46,713 nucleotides of DNA from an uncultured Eubacterium sp. (GCA_910586225.1 CAJUIL010000032.1:1-46713), one strand, 5' to 3'; shown: positions 35,689 to 43,383, numbered from the stretch's first letter. Numbers and translations: made by a program. The notes: generated by a model from the sequence alone, not told the origin.

Positions 35689-35805
35689 ATGGTGCGCAGC
35701 CGCAAAGGGATCGAAATTCGATTTGCACTAAATGAACAGATCCGCAAGCAGGTATTTTATGCCATTTTCATGAAAAAAGCCGAATATGAAAAAAACTGGG
35801 TATAG
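35689..35805 (+). other. Short plus-strand ORF, possible gene-end remnant
   Basis: A 38-residue frame with many charged residues (RSRKGIEIRFALNEQIRKQV and KKAEYEKNWV), running against the surrounding genes. It looks coding by composition but lacks an RBS and matches nothing I recognise. It may be the C-terminal end of a lost mobile-element protein. Confidence 0.3.
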
Positions 35806-35842
35806 GGAGTAGTTCAAACTCATTTGAGTTCAACTACTCCCC
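35805..35842. terminator. Strong bidirectional terminator of the secreted-protease operon
   Basis: GGGAGTAGTT at 35805 pairs with AACTACTCCC ending near 35841, with further pairing of AAACTC and GAGTT. On the minus strand a T run follows about ten bases later. It closes the four-gene protease operon. Confidence 0.65.
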
Positions 35843-35893
35843 AATTTAAACTGTTTATTTCTTGAAGTCCGTCCCTTTACGATTCAAAAATAA

Positions 35894-36409
35894 TCAATCC
35901 GAATTAAACTCAATGCTTGTAGTCCCATTTTGATTACAATAAACATTTATCGTAGCTGATGCGGTTAATTTATCTCCGATCCCTAAATTATATAATTTGA
36001 ATACACCTGTTGCCCTTGCGTATGTAGGAGAAATCTGATTTTTACTCTTAGATACAGTTATTCTATATCCAGAAATAGTGTTCCATACGCTTGTAGATAC
36101 ATCGGTTACATTACAAATTATTCGGTCATATGAAAATGTTCCTGTACAATTGAAGTCAGCAATCTTATCGCCATTTGCCGTCTTATAGAAATAACCTGTT
36201 CCTGTTCTAGTCTTAGTTGAATAGGCACGTGTTTCAACCTCATCTTGGATAAAGAACGCTATACCAATTTCTGGGTTACTTGTTTCTAAAACAAGATCTG
36301 CTTTACTCAAATCTACCTTTTTAAAAGAAATAGCAAAAGCGGTAACAGGAAACATAGAAACTATTAGCATTATCACTAATATAAAAGAAAATTTTTTAGT
36401 TCTTTTCAT
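35894..36409 (-). CDS. Exported protein, protease-operon gene 4
   Basis: 171 residues with a signal peptide (KKFSFILVIMLIVSMFPVTAFA), predicted to be secreted. Start at ATG 36409, with GGAGG seven bases upstream; a TTG just before it is less likely. The mature chain contains a Thr/Gly-rich start (TRTGTGYFYKT) and alternating beta strands, ending GDKLTASATINVYCNQNGTT, which resembles endings of other clostridial secreted beta-sandwich proteins in my memory. Two Cys (NCTG and VYCN) plus one in IICN. It is the last gene, 11 bases after gene 3, with which it shares a general design (signal, beta-rich, Ser/Thr/Asn-rich), perhaps as a diverged paralogue. Function unknown. Confidence 0.7.
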   Translation of the reverse strand: MKRTKKFSFILVIMLIVSMFPVTAFAISFKKVDLSKADLVLETSNPEIGIAFFIQDEVETRAYSTKTRTGTGYFYKTANGDKIADFNCTGTFSYDRIICNVTDVSTSVWNTISGYRITVSKSKNQISPTYARATGVFKLYNLGIGDKLTASATINVYCNQNGTTSIEFNSD

Positions 36410-36420
36410 CAATCATCCTC

Positions 36421-37017
36421 CTAATTTACATTATAAGACGCATAATCACCACCAACAGTATATATCCCACTTTTACTTACCGCAATTTTAATCCAGGCAG
36501 TACTATTTTCATTTCTATTATAATAAAGAGTGTAGTCTCCCTTTAAGACACTAACATTATATTCACTATCATTTTTACTGGTACTTGTTCTATGAGTCCC
36601 AGACCACTTATCTGCTGTTGAATTATGATAACTATCTTTTCCTGTAATTTTTGTATCATTTCCTGTATATTCAAAAGAACCAGATAAGCCATAAACACTT
36701 ACAATTACACGATCAGACGTTCTGTAAAAATTTCCAGATACCGTAAAATTTAAAGTCCCACTTGCTCGTGTAACAGCTGGCACCATCTCTATTACCAATT
36801 CAGTGCTTACATCGTTGTTCACTGATAGCTGTATAGGAATTCTTTCAATTGCATCGTCATTTCGAATCCCATATGCTTGTGCATAATCAACAACGTCACT
36901 AATTTCGAAAGAAGCTCCTTGAGATGTTTCAGTAATATTAACATCAGCCGCAAAAGCTTGAACTGTTAATAAAAACGATAAAGCCAATGAAAAAAATATA
37001 CTCAACAGTTTTTTCAT
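36421..37017 (-). CDS. Exported protein, protease-operon gene 3
   Basis: 198 residues; signal peptide KLLSIFFSLALSFLLTVQAFA with cleavage after Ala. The first mature third is acidic (ETSQGASFEISDVVDYAQAY), the rest is Ser/Thr/Asn-rich with predicted beta strands (SGTLNFTVSGNFYRTSDRVI, SVYGLSGSFEYTGNDTKI). No Cys in the mature part, no membrane anchor and no sortase motif. The ATG at 37017 has GGAGAG upstream. It follows gene 2 by 14 bases. I do not recognise the family. Possible roles are inhibitor, chaperone or substrate of the co-encoded protease. Confidence 0.7.
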   Translation of the reverse strand: MKKLLSIFFSLALSFLLTVQAFAADVNITETSQGASFEISDVVDYAQAYGIRNDDAIERIPIQLSVNNDVSTELVIEMVPAVTRASGTLNFTVSGNFYRTSDRVIVSVYGLSGSFEYTGNDTKITGKDSYHNSTADKWSGTHRTSTSKNDSEYNVSVLKGDYTLYYNRNENSTAWIKIAVSKSGIYTVGGDYASYNVN

Positions 37018-37031
37018 AGTAATTTCTCTCC

Positions 37032-37871
37032 TTAATGCACTTTTTTAACATATATTACAATCACACACAAGCCAATAGCAACCAAAATCGCTAAACCACC
37101 TATAATCAACATATTATTAAAAGAATTTTTAGCAGATGCAACATTTAAAAAGCCATATGCTCCAGCCTGATCCTCTGCAAGTGGTGGTAATTGGTTGATA
37201 TAATTTTTTACTTCCTCATAATTATAAATATGATCCGAATCAGATTGAAGTGTACTTATATTTTCAATTCCTGGAACATCACTCAGTGGCACTAAATTCT
37301 CTATTTTACCATTTTCATCTGGCAATAATGCGACGGCATATCTAAAATATGGTAATCCCCCAACCAAAACAGCATTTTCTGTTAGAATGCCAGTCCTTTT
37401 TTCTAGTTCCGTTGTATAATCAACGATTTCATTATCATAATATTTTAATGCTGTTACCTGCCATTTCCCAACATTATCTAAAATTTCTTGACGTTCTTCA
37501 TCTGTAAATTCAACACTTTCATTTAAAGGCTGTCCTTTCGCAATATTTACAATAAGAGTGCCACCGTCCAAATAAATTGGCAATTCATAAATATAACCGT
37601 CGTCCCCAAATGCAGCTGGAATTTCCTCTACGTCGTCAATTTCTGTTTTGAAAAGATCAGTTCCTACATAAATTTTAAAAGCATTGTTAAAATCTACATC
37701 ATTTTCTGTGATTTCCCTGCTCAATTTATCCAAAAACAAATCATTGGAAGCTGTAACAATTTCTTCAGTTAAAACTGATAAATCATGGTCTTGTTCGGTT
37801 GCAGCACATACCGAAATTGTGAAACCCAATAGTAACAGAATAGATGTCAAAAAAGCAATCCATTTTTTCAT
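37032..37871 (-). CDS. Exported protein with C-terminal membrane anchor, protease-operon gene 2
   Basis: 279 residues from ATG 37871 (GGGAGG seven bases upstream). N-terminal signal peptide KKWIAFLTSILLLLGFTISV, an ectodomain of about 225 residues that is acidic (DVEEIPAAFGDDGYIYELPI, SVEFTDEERQEILDNVGKWQ) and a single C-terminal membrane helix (NMLIIGGLAILVAIGLCVIV) followed by KK, so the bulk faces outside. The ectodomain has no Cys. Not recognised. It is encoded right after the secreted protease (36-base gap) and could tether it, inhibit it or protect the cell surface. Codon use is AT-rich like the other island genes. Confidence 0.7.
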   Translation of the reverse strand: MKKWIAFLTSILLLLGFTISVCAATEQDHDLSVLTEEIVTASNDLFLDKLSREITENDVDFNNAFKIYVGTDLFKTEIDDVEEIPAAFGDDGYIYELPIYLDGGTLIVNIAKGQPLNESVEFTDEERQEILDNVGKWQVTALKYYDNEIVDYTTELEKRTGILTENAVLVGGLPYFRYAVALLPDENGKIENLVPLSDVPGIENISTLQSDSDHIYNYEEVKNYINQLPPLAEDQAGAYGFLNVASAKNSFNNMLIIGGLAILVAIGLCVIVIYVKKVH

Positions 37872-37907
37872 TTTTTTACCTCCCATCTACAAATCGAAAA
37901 ACAAAAA

Positions 37908-38477
37908 TCAGCTTTTCCAAAATGAGGTATCATAAGATCCTGTACCAGATTGAATTTTCGTACCATTTTTTAAGGAATTATAATTATACCATTCAGAAGT
38001 ATTATCTTCCCAAGGATCTATGATATACAAATAGTTACTTCCACTAGTTGTTTTAGTTCCTGCACATACAAGGGCGTGAGCTCCGCCACTATCCCAGTTC
38101 ATCCAGACACCAATAGGATTTCCCGAATTTATATTTGATGTATGAGATAACCATGAACATATAGAGCCAGAAGTATATGTTACTGTGCTACCAGAAGCGT
38201 ATCTTATTCCCTGTCTAATGTCACCGGTAGTACCACCTACGTTGGGATAGCTAGAATCTTTTACATATGCAACAACATCCCATTGTGAACGATTAGAACT
38301 ACTATTCATATAATTACCAATCATTTGTGAAGTAGCTGCCCAACACCACTTTGTTTTTGCTTGTTTCACTCTAGTTACATTCAATGTAGTCGCGGAAGCT
38401 GTAACTACTGTTGAAAATACAAGTAACATTGCAATTAGCATAGATATAAAATGACTTTTCTTATGTTTTATGAACAT
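37908..38477 (-). CDS. Secreted papain-like cysteine protease (C70/AvrRpt2-like)
   Basis: A 189-residue exported thiol protease. Start at ATG 38477 (GGAGGG upstream) gives a clean signal peptide (HFISMLIAMLLVFSTVVTASA) and the mature enzyme begins near residue 30, with essentially no propeptide. The catalytic set fits the papain-like C70/C39-like fold: Gln39 (oxyanion hole), Cys45 in KWCWAA, His134 in GGAHALV and Asp154 in IIDPW. Further signatures are TSQMIGNYM after the Cys and GNPIGVWMNW before the His. There is no cell-wall-binding domain. It heads a four-gene operon of exported proteins. The substrate is unknown; host, rival-cell or self-derived peptides are all possible. Confidence 0.85.
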   Translation of the reverse strand: MFIKHKKSHFISMLIAMLLVFSTVVTASATTLNVTRVKQAKTKWCWAATSQMIGNYMNSSSNRSQWDVVAYVKDSSYPNVGGTTGDIRQGIRYASGSTVTYTSGSICSWLSHTSNINSGNPIGVWMNWDSGGAHALVCAGTKTTSGSNYLYIIDPWEDNTSEWYNYNSLKNGTKIQSGTGSYDTSFWKS

Positions 38478-38524
38478 TATATTCCCTCCATTCCTCTGTT
38501 TAGGCAATTTTAAGGTGTACATTT

Positions 38525-38590
38525 TTATTTAGTAATAAGTTTTAAGATCCCCCATTCTTTTAGAATTAGTTGTAAAATTCCTGTTTCAAT
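38525..38590 (-). CDS. Possible leader peptide of 21 residues (ATT start)
   Basis: In the long untranslated leader of the protease operon, GGGAGG is followed four bases later by ATT opening a frame of 21 codons that ends 47 bases before the protease start. The peptide contains ILQLILKEWGILKLI, a strongly amphipathic cationic helix pattern reminiscent of phenol-soluble modulins or AgrD leaders. The start is doubtful: ATT is rare and an overlapping TTG in another frame gives only seven codons. Could also be a chance frame. Reported because an RBS-like site has no other obvious use. Confidence 0.25.
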   Translation of the reverse strand: METGILQLILKEWGILKLITK

Positions 38591-38708
38591 ATCGCCTCCC
38601 TGCAGTTTATTTAAAAAGCCAAACTTTTTGTGCCCATGTTATTCACATAGATTCAATGTTCATTTTACCCGCTAAATTAAAATTGAATTTGATTATTATT
38701 TTTAATAA

Positions 38709-38737
38709 ATATTATCATTATTAATTTAAAATGTCAA
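38709..38737 (-). promoter_or_regulatory. Promoter of the secreted-protease operon
   Basis: On the minus strand a perfect TTGACA (38732-38737), a 17-base spacer and TAATAT (38709-38714). It predicts a leader of about 225 nt before the protease ATG. The core is nearly the same as that of the blaI promoter at 41244-41272 (TTGACA, 17 bases, TAATATTTA), which suggests shared control. Confidence 0.65.
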
Positions 38738-38979
38738 CAGTCATTATAACTATTTTTTAAGATGCGATTAGCAAAAAAACATCATACATATTATTTTACA
38801 AATATCTAAAGAATCATTTATAGTACAAATTTTCTATAAAATCAAGAAAATTTTTTCTTCCTAAAAATATCTCCATATATTTTCTATAGATAATTGCGAA
38901 ACTCAAAAAACAAAGATATATTCATAGACTCACACAAAAAAATCCAAATATAGCCTAACTATCAGCTGATAGAAAAAAC

Positions 38980-39385
38980 TTTTGTCCACAACAATTACAG
39001 TGATCAGCTGCGTAATACTGCCAAAAGCAGATCAGCATAAATGTTTTTTCATTCCGGGTTTCCCGAACCGACCGGCTACGCAGAAGTTTTGCATCGCCAA
39101 TCTTTTACCTTCATCCGGTGCATCCGATTTCTTTTCAACGACAATATCCAGGTGGGTTTGCAGAAAATTTTTATTAAAAGAAGGAAATGCCTGTTATATA
39201 AAGAGTTTGCCTCTGTGTGAGACAGCATGGGGCCATAGGAGGTTTATAACGCTCATAGAAAGCAACCAAATTTTTTGCTTTCTTATAAGCTTTCAGCTGT
39301 TTGACTATGCGGTTGACACATTTCGAATTGTTTTCTGTCATTTATATTTCAATGCCAGACGTGCCAGATAAAACAAAAAACACTT
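38980..39385. other. Intergenic stretch with possible degraded coding remnant
   Basis: Between the protease promoter and the terminator at 39445 there is about 700 bases without an intact gene. 38740-38960 is very AT-rich and featureless. On the minus strand, 38980-39385 gives short frames of protein-like composition (for example KQLKAYKKAKNLVAFYERYK and SDAPDEGKRLAMQNFC) broken by stops and frameshifts; the GC content is higher than the flanks. The plus-strand frame 38982-39371 is open but lacks an RBS and reads poorly. Probably a decayed mobile-element gene that I cannot name. Confidence 0.3.
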
Positions 39386-39444
39386 TATTTTAAGGAGTCA
39401 AATTTTCGCAATATATAATATATTTTCTATAATATAATAAAGAA

Positions 39445-39486
39445 AGCTACCGCATCTATCATTTTTTGATCATTGATGCGACAGCT
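39445..39486 (-). terminator. Terminator of the blaI-blaR1 operon
   Basis: CGCATC and GATGCG, each flanked outward by AGCT, form an interrupted stem around an A/T-rich loop. It lies just downstream of the small exported protein gene ending at 39496. Confidence 0.55.
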
Positions 39487-39495
39487 CCTTTCTAA

Positions 39496-39723
39496 TTATT
39501 CACACAAAATCCAATCTCCTACCCATTTATTTTTTGAATAATTATATAAACGTTTATAAATCTCTCCACCTTGGATTTCATAAACATATCGTATATCATC
39601 TTTTTTAGGGCCTATTATAATTTCCTGTTCTGTATTTTTCATTTGATCTGACGATACCTGAACTAAATTAGACGAACCCCAAACCACTATACTAACTAAT
39701 AATATACTTATACTCTTTCTCAT
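39496..39723 (-). CDS. Small exported protein coupled to the BlaR1-like gene
   Basis: 75 residues. The hydrophobic N-terminus (MRKSISILLVSIVVWGSSNL) is a signal peptide or a membrane anchor; the remaining 50 residues are charged with several aromatic residues (DDIRYVYEIQGGEIYKRLYN, WVGDWILC). There is a single Cys, the penultimate residue. Its start codon overlaps the end of the BlaR1-like gene by one base, so it is translated with it. Unrecognised; it could be a signal or ligand for the sensor. AT-rich. Confidence 0.6.
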   Translation of the reverse strand: MRKSISILLVSIVVWGSSNLVQVSSDQMKNTEQEIIIGPKKDDIRYVYEIQGGEIYKRLYNYSKNKWVGDWILCE

Positions 39724-40796
39724 TATCTATTTTCTTCCCTTAATTCTAAAATTTCTAATTCAAAGAATTCTTTTGGTATCTCTTCGATATTTCCCATATA
39801 TTCATCATTAATATAAAAACTATATCCCTCCCTCTCCTTTATCAAATATAAATTATCCTCTTCTAATGTAAACTGACCATGATTCAAATTTAGGACTCCT
39901 CTTGGCTCAATAACGACAAAAAACGAATATAATATTAAAATTATCATAACGAAATAAAACTTTGTTGTTTTTTTAGTTTTTTCAATTAATAAAGAATAAA
40001 TTCTAGTTTTGGATAAATTTTTAGTTAATCCCAAACCAAGCTTCATTTTATTTTTTTCTTTCATATGTAAAAAAATAGTATCGGCATATTCAATTTTTTC
40101 TTTCTCTGTCATATTTTTTGTCACTGAAAAATCATTTCTTAATTCTAATATATTCTCTATATATCCTTTTAACACATAAACCAATGGATTCCACCAATAA
40201 ACCAAACATAAAATATCCACTAATAATTTATACCATTGATCATGATTTTTAAAATGTTCTAACTCATGCTCAATAATATACTCTTCTTTTCCGGCAAGAA
40301 CTTCTGGAACTATTATCATTGGTTTTAACAATCCTACAAGAAACACTTCATTTATAAACTTTATTTGTTTCATCGGAATTTCTATTGTTTTCCCAAACAT
40401 ATTTTGTATCGGAATATGTTGTATTGTCTCTCCATATGACAATAATTGTAAGAACCTTCTATATTGCGATATTCTAACAATCGACAGAATCATAGTTCCG
40501 CAAAAACTTATCACACAAAAAAATATCATAATATTAATATTTAAAATCTTTGTATCTCTGAGAATTTCACAAGCTTTTGCATATAAATCTGTTATATAAA
40601 CAGAATAAGTAACTGGATACTCAAATGGAGTAAATAATCGGATGATCAAAATCCAAAAGAACACTAATATCATTTTTATTTCTTTTTTGTGAAATGTGTC
40701 TTTTTGCCTTTTTATATAAAATAACACTGGAACTAGAAATAAAATAAAAAAAATATTAGCTGTAATTATTGTTGTATAGGTGCAGCTAACTTTCAT
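39723..40796 (-). CDS. BlaR1/MecR1-type membrane sensor metalloprotease (M56)
   Basis: A polytopic membrane protease of the M56 family, which detects an external signal and inactivates the partner repressor by cleavage. 357 residues: N-terminal membrane helices (IITANIFFILFLVPVLFYI, MILVFFWILIIRLF, MIFFCVISFCGTMILSIV), the cytoplasmic zinc site HELEH (177-181) with IIVPEVL before it and WWNPLVYVLK after it, a fourth helix (FYFVMIILILYSFFVV, about 280-296) and only about 60 external residues. There is no penicillin-binding sensor domain, so beta-lactams are probably not the signal. Start overlaps the blaI end by 11 bases. Confidence 0.88.
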   Translation of the reverse strand: MKVSCTYTTIITANIFFILFLVPVLFYIKRQKDTFHKKEIKMILVFFWILIIRLFTPFEYPVTYSVYITDLYAKACEILRDTKILNINIMIFFCVISFCGTMILSIVRISQYRRFLQLLSYGETIQHIPIQNMFGKTIEIPMKQIKFINEVFLVGLLKPMIIVPEVLAGKEEYIIEHELEHFKNHDQWYKLLVDILCLVYWWNPLVYVLKGYIENILELRNDFSVTKNMTEKEKIEYADTIFLHMKEKNKMKLGLGLTKNLSKTRIYSLLIEKTKKTTKFYFVMIILILYSFFVVIEPRGVLNLNHGQFTLEEDNLYLIKEREGYSFYINDEYMGNIEEIPKEFFELEILELREENR

Positions 40797-41196
40797 TTTC
40801 CATTTTCCTTTTTTTTCTCTCTATAAACTCTTCCAATTCAAGTAAAATTTGAGCATCATCTTCTTTACTATCCCCGCTAAAAAATGATGATACTATTCCC
40901 TTTAATAAAGCTCCCTTATTTTTAGATAAAGGGAAAAAATATTCTACTTCTTCTTTTAAGTATTCTTCCATTCTTTTTTTTGGTTTATAATTTCTGGCTA
41001 ATACTTTTCCCACTTGAACTATTTCAGCTACTTCAACATAATCATTTTCTAAAAGTTTTTTTAATAATCTTTGAACTGTTGGTGTTGTTAACCCCTTCTT
41101 TCCTTCTACAATTTCTGCAGCTGTTAAAGGTTTCTTTGATTCCCATAACACATACATAATATCTAATTCATTTTTATTTAACTTGTAGGCTTTCAT
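40786..41196 (-). CDS. BlaI/MecI/CopY-family transcriptional repressor
   Basis: 136 residues from ATG 41196 (AAAGGG and TAGG upstream; an ATG at 41211 is also possible). Winged-helix N-terminus: LNKNELDIMYVLWESKKPLTAAEI and GLTTPTVQRLLKKLLENDYVEV, the family's recognition helix. The C-terminal helix (LLELEEFIERKKRKM) serves dimerisation. Paired with the M56 sensor gene in the same operon, as in bla/mec systems, where proteolysis of the repressor relieves repression. Family members usually bind their own promoter. Confidence 0.9.
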   Translation of the reverse strand: MKAYKLNKNELDIMYVLWESKKPLTAAEIVEGKKGLTTPTVQRLLKKLLENDYVEVAEIVQVGKVLARNYKPKKRMEEYLKEEVEYFFPLSKNKGALLKGIVSSFFSGDSKEDDAQILLELEEFIERKKRKMENES

Positions 41197-41229
41197 CCTA
41201 TACCCTTTCATATTGAATATATTCTATCT

Positions 41230-41272
41230 ATTGTTACAATTAAATATTATTATAATTAAAAATGATTGTCAA
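41230..41272 (-). promoter_or_regulatory. blaI promoter with candidate operator
   Basis: On the minus strand TTGACA (41267-41272), a 17-base spacer and TAATAT (41244-41249), followed by the dyad ATTGTAACAAT (41230-41240) at the expected transcription start. The dyad is a plausible autorepression site, though it is not the classical TACA-N-TGTA operator. Confidence 0.6.
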
Positions 41273-41274
41273 TA

Positions 41275-41640
41275 TTAAATTTCAACTTTGAAAGCTACTT
41301 TTTTTATTTGAGTAAAAAAGCAGTCCCGTCTTTGGGTTATAACACCATATTTTTGAAAATCTAACCTCTCCGAACGCACCGTCCAAGTAACTGACAAAGG
41401 GCTTAACTGCGCAAAAAACATAGTTACCATGATTAGGATCTGGAAATGGATACATCTTTTCAAGATCTGTGAAACAATTATCAAAAGCAGAAAAACATAC
41501 GTCTTTGAACAAAAAATGAGATGTTCTTTACCGGAACAAAGAATGTGTGTATGATTGCTTGTATCAAATAACAGAAAAACGGAAAAATAAACGATAAAAT
41601 GATCATAAAAAGAGTAGTCATGTTCCATCTAAAATTATAA
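41275..41640 (-). other. Region with unclear coding remnant
   Basis: Two overlapping minus-strand frames cover 41275-41640. The frame 41282-41512 has a protein-like composition in part (CFTDLEKMYPFPDPNHGNYV, SYLDGAFGEVRFSKIWCYN), but no RBS or recognisable family; the other frame supplies an N-terminal hydrophobic run. Probably a frameshifted gene remnant. 41640-41760 shows nothing clear. Confidence 0.3.
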
Positions 41641-41760
41641 GAAAAACAGTTAGAAAAAGCGAAAATTTACGAGCAAGCCAAGCTAAAAGATCAGAATATA
41701 GAGACGGCTCCAAATATGTAACATTTAAAGCAGATAACAAAATTTGCGAAAAAGAACTAT

Positions 41761-41791
41761 GCTAAGCTATAGGTTTAACCTATGGCTTAGC
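41761..41791 (-). terminator. Terminator of rho
   Basis: GCTAAGC-TATAGGTT and AACCTAT-GGCTTAGC form a 14-15-base stem with a tiny loop. On the minus strand it lies 47 bases beyond the rho stop and is followed by a T-rich stretch. It marks the boundary between rho and the island. Confidence 0.7.
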
Positions 41792-41838
41792 ACTATATTT
41801 TACGATAGCCACGTTCCGAAAGCAGCCCCAACAGCTCC

Positions 41839-43383
41839 TTATACCCTGCGTCTTTTTACCAGCTGGATAAACTCCCGGTTGTTGCTCGTATGGGAAAACA
41901 TATTTAAAATATTTTCCACCGCTTCGTCCGTTTTCATGCCGTTGATCCCTTTGCGCATAATATCGACCGCTTCCCGCTCTTCCCTGTCCAGCAGCAGATC
42001 CTCGCGCCGTGTGCCGGATTTTACAATATCGATCGCAGGAAATACCCGCCGCTCGCTCAGCTTGCGGTCCAGCACAAGCTCCATATTGCCGGTGCCCTTA
42101 AATTCCTCATAGATCACATCGTCCATCTTGCTGCCGGTATCTACCAGCGCGGACGCAAGCACAGTCAGGCTGCCGCCTTCACGCATATTTCTCGCCGCGC
42201 CAAAAAAACGCTTCGGCATATGCAGCGCCGCCGGATCCAGACCACCGGAAAGCGTCCGCCCGCTTGGCGGTACTGTCAGGTTGTATGCCCTTGCCAGACG
42301 CGTAATGCTGTCTAACAGGATGAGTACGTCCTGCTTATGCTCCACAAGGCGCTTAGCACGCTCGATGACCATTTCTGATACACGCTTATGGTGCTCTGGC
42401 AGCTCGTCAAATGTAGAGTAAATAACCTCCACGTTGTCCCCCTCAATGGCCTCTTTGATGTCCGTAACCTCCTCTGGACGCTCGTCAATCAGCAAAATGA
42501 TCAGATGGATCTCTGGGTTGTTTACCTTGACCGCCTGTGCAATCTGCTTTAACAGCGTTGTTTTACCTGCCTTTGGAGGCGATACGATCATACCTCTTTG
42601 CCCTTTGCCGATTGGCGATACCATATCTACGATCCGCATTGACGTCGTTGTACGGTTCGTTTCCAGACGCAGCCTCTCATTCGGAAATACCGGCGTCAGA
42701 TCCTCAAAATTTCTCCTTTGCGCAACGATTGACGGATGATACCCGTTGATCGTCGTAATGTACAGCAGCGCGCTGAATTTTTCGCCCTGCGTTTTGATCC
42801 TTGTATTACCGCGTACAATATCGCCTGTTTTCAAGCCGAACCGGCGGATCTGAGACGGCGATACATAGACGTCGTTTTCTCCCGGCAGGTAATTCTCACA
42901 CCGGATAAATCCATATCCGTCTGGCATTACCTCCAAAATACCATCTGCCGTAACGCCGCTGTCCAGCTCTGGATTGATCTCTTCTTTATTTTCTTCTTGT
43001 CTGCGCGGTCTTGGCTGACCCTGACGCTCCATCCTATCTCTGTCTGCCCGCTCTGGCCTGTCCTGACGCTCCATCCTGTCTCTATCTGTCCGCTCCGGCC
43101 GTAATACCTTCTCTGTCCGTTCTGTCCGGGATAGTTCGTCATCTGGCTGATCCGCTTTCTCTTCCACTTTTTTCTCTGTTATTTCTGCCATTTCTGTCAT
43201 TTCTGCCTTTTCAGGCTCCCTTTCCAATTTTGTCTTTTCCTTGTGTTCTCCGGGCTTTTCGTCCTCCGCTACCATCCGGTCAATCAGATCCGATTTCTTT
43301 AATCCGCTGACACCTTTTAGCCCGCGCGCTTTGGCAAGCTCCCGCAACACTGCTAAAGACAATGTTTCATATTTTTCCCTCAT
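41839..43383 (-). CDS. rho: Transcription termination factor Rho
   Basis: Hexameric RNA helicase that ends transcription. 514 residues from ATG 43383; AAGGAG sits nine bases upstream, and the ATG at 43404 lies before that RBS. Domain order: N-terminal SAP-like helices (LRELAKARGLKGVSGLKKSD), an insert of about 100 residues that is charged and low-complexity (DRMERQDRPERADRDRMERQ), the cold-shock RNA-binding domain (YGFIRCENYLPGENDVYVSP), and the ATPase with Walker A SPPKAGKTTLLKQIA, the Q-loop region and SITRLARAYN. The DRxERQ insert is repeated at the DNA level. The insert may promote condensation, as reported for some gut-bacterial Rho proteins. Confidence 0.96.
   Translation of the reverse strand: MREKYETLSLAVLRELAKARGLKGVSGLKKSDLIDRMVAEDEKPGEHKEKTKLEREPEKAEMTEMAEITEKKVEEKADQPDDELSRTERTEKVLRPERTDRDRMERQDRPERADRDRMERQGQPRPRRQEENKEEINPELDSGVTADGILEVMPDGYGFIRCENYLPGENDVYVSPSQIRRFGLKTGDIVRGNTRIKTQGEKFSALLYITTINGYHPSIVAQRRNFEDLTPVFPNERLRLETNRTTTSMRIVDMVSPIGKGQRGMIVSPPKAGKTTLLKQIAQAVKVNNPEIHLIILLIDERPEEVTDIKEAIEGDNVEVIYSTFDELPEHHKRVSEMVIERAKRLVEHKQDVLILLDSITRLARAYNLTVPPSGRTLSGGLDPAALHMPKRFFGAARNMREGGSLTVLASALVDTGSKMDDVIYEEFKGTGNMELVLDRKLSERRVFPAIDIVKSGTRREDLLLDREEREAVDIMRKGINGMKTDEAVENILNMFSHTSNNREFIQLVKRRRV
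43022..43104. repeat. 42-bp tandem repeat inside rho
   Basis: Two imperfect copies of a 42-base unit starting TGACGCTCCATCCT (43022 and 43064) encode DRMERQ-type 14-residue repeats in the Rho insert. Likely expansion by slippage; in-frame, so length can vary without breaking the gene. Confidence 0.7.

Noticed and set aside
39723..41196. Beta-lactam resistance operon
   Set aside because: Repressor and M56 sensor are present, but there is no penicillin-binding sensor domain and no beta-lactamase or alternative PBP gene nearby.
43022..43104. Tandem repeat considered as a CRISPR-like array
   Set aside because: Only two imperfect 42-base units without spacers, inside the rho coding frame.
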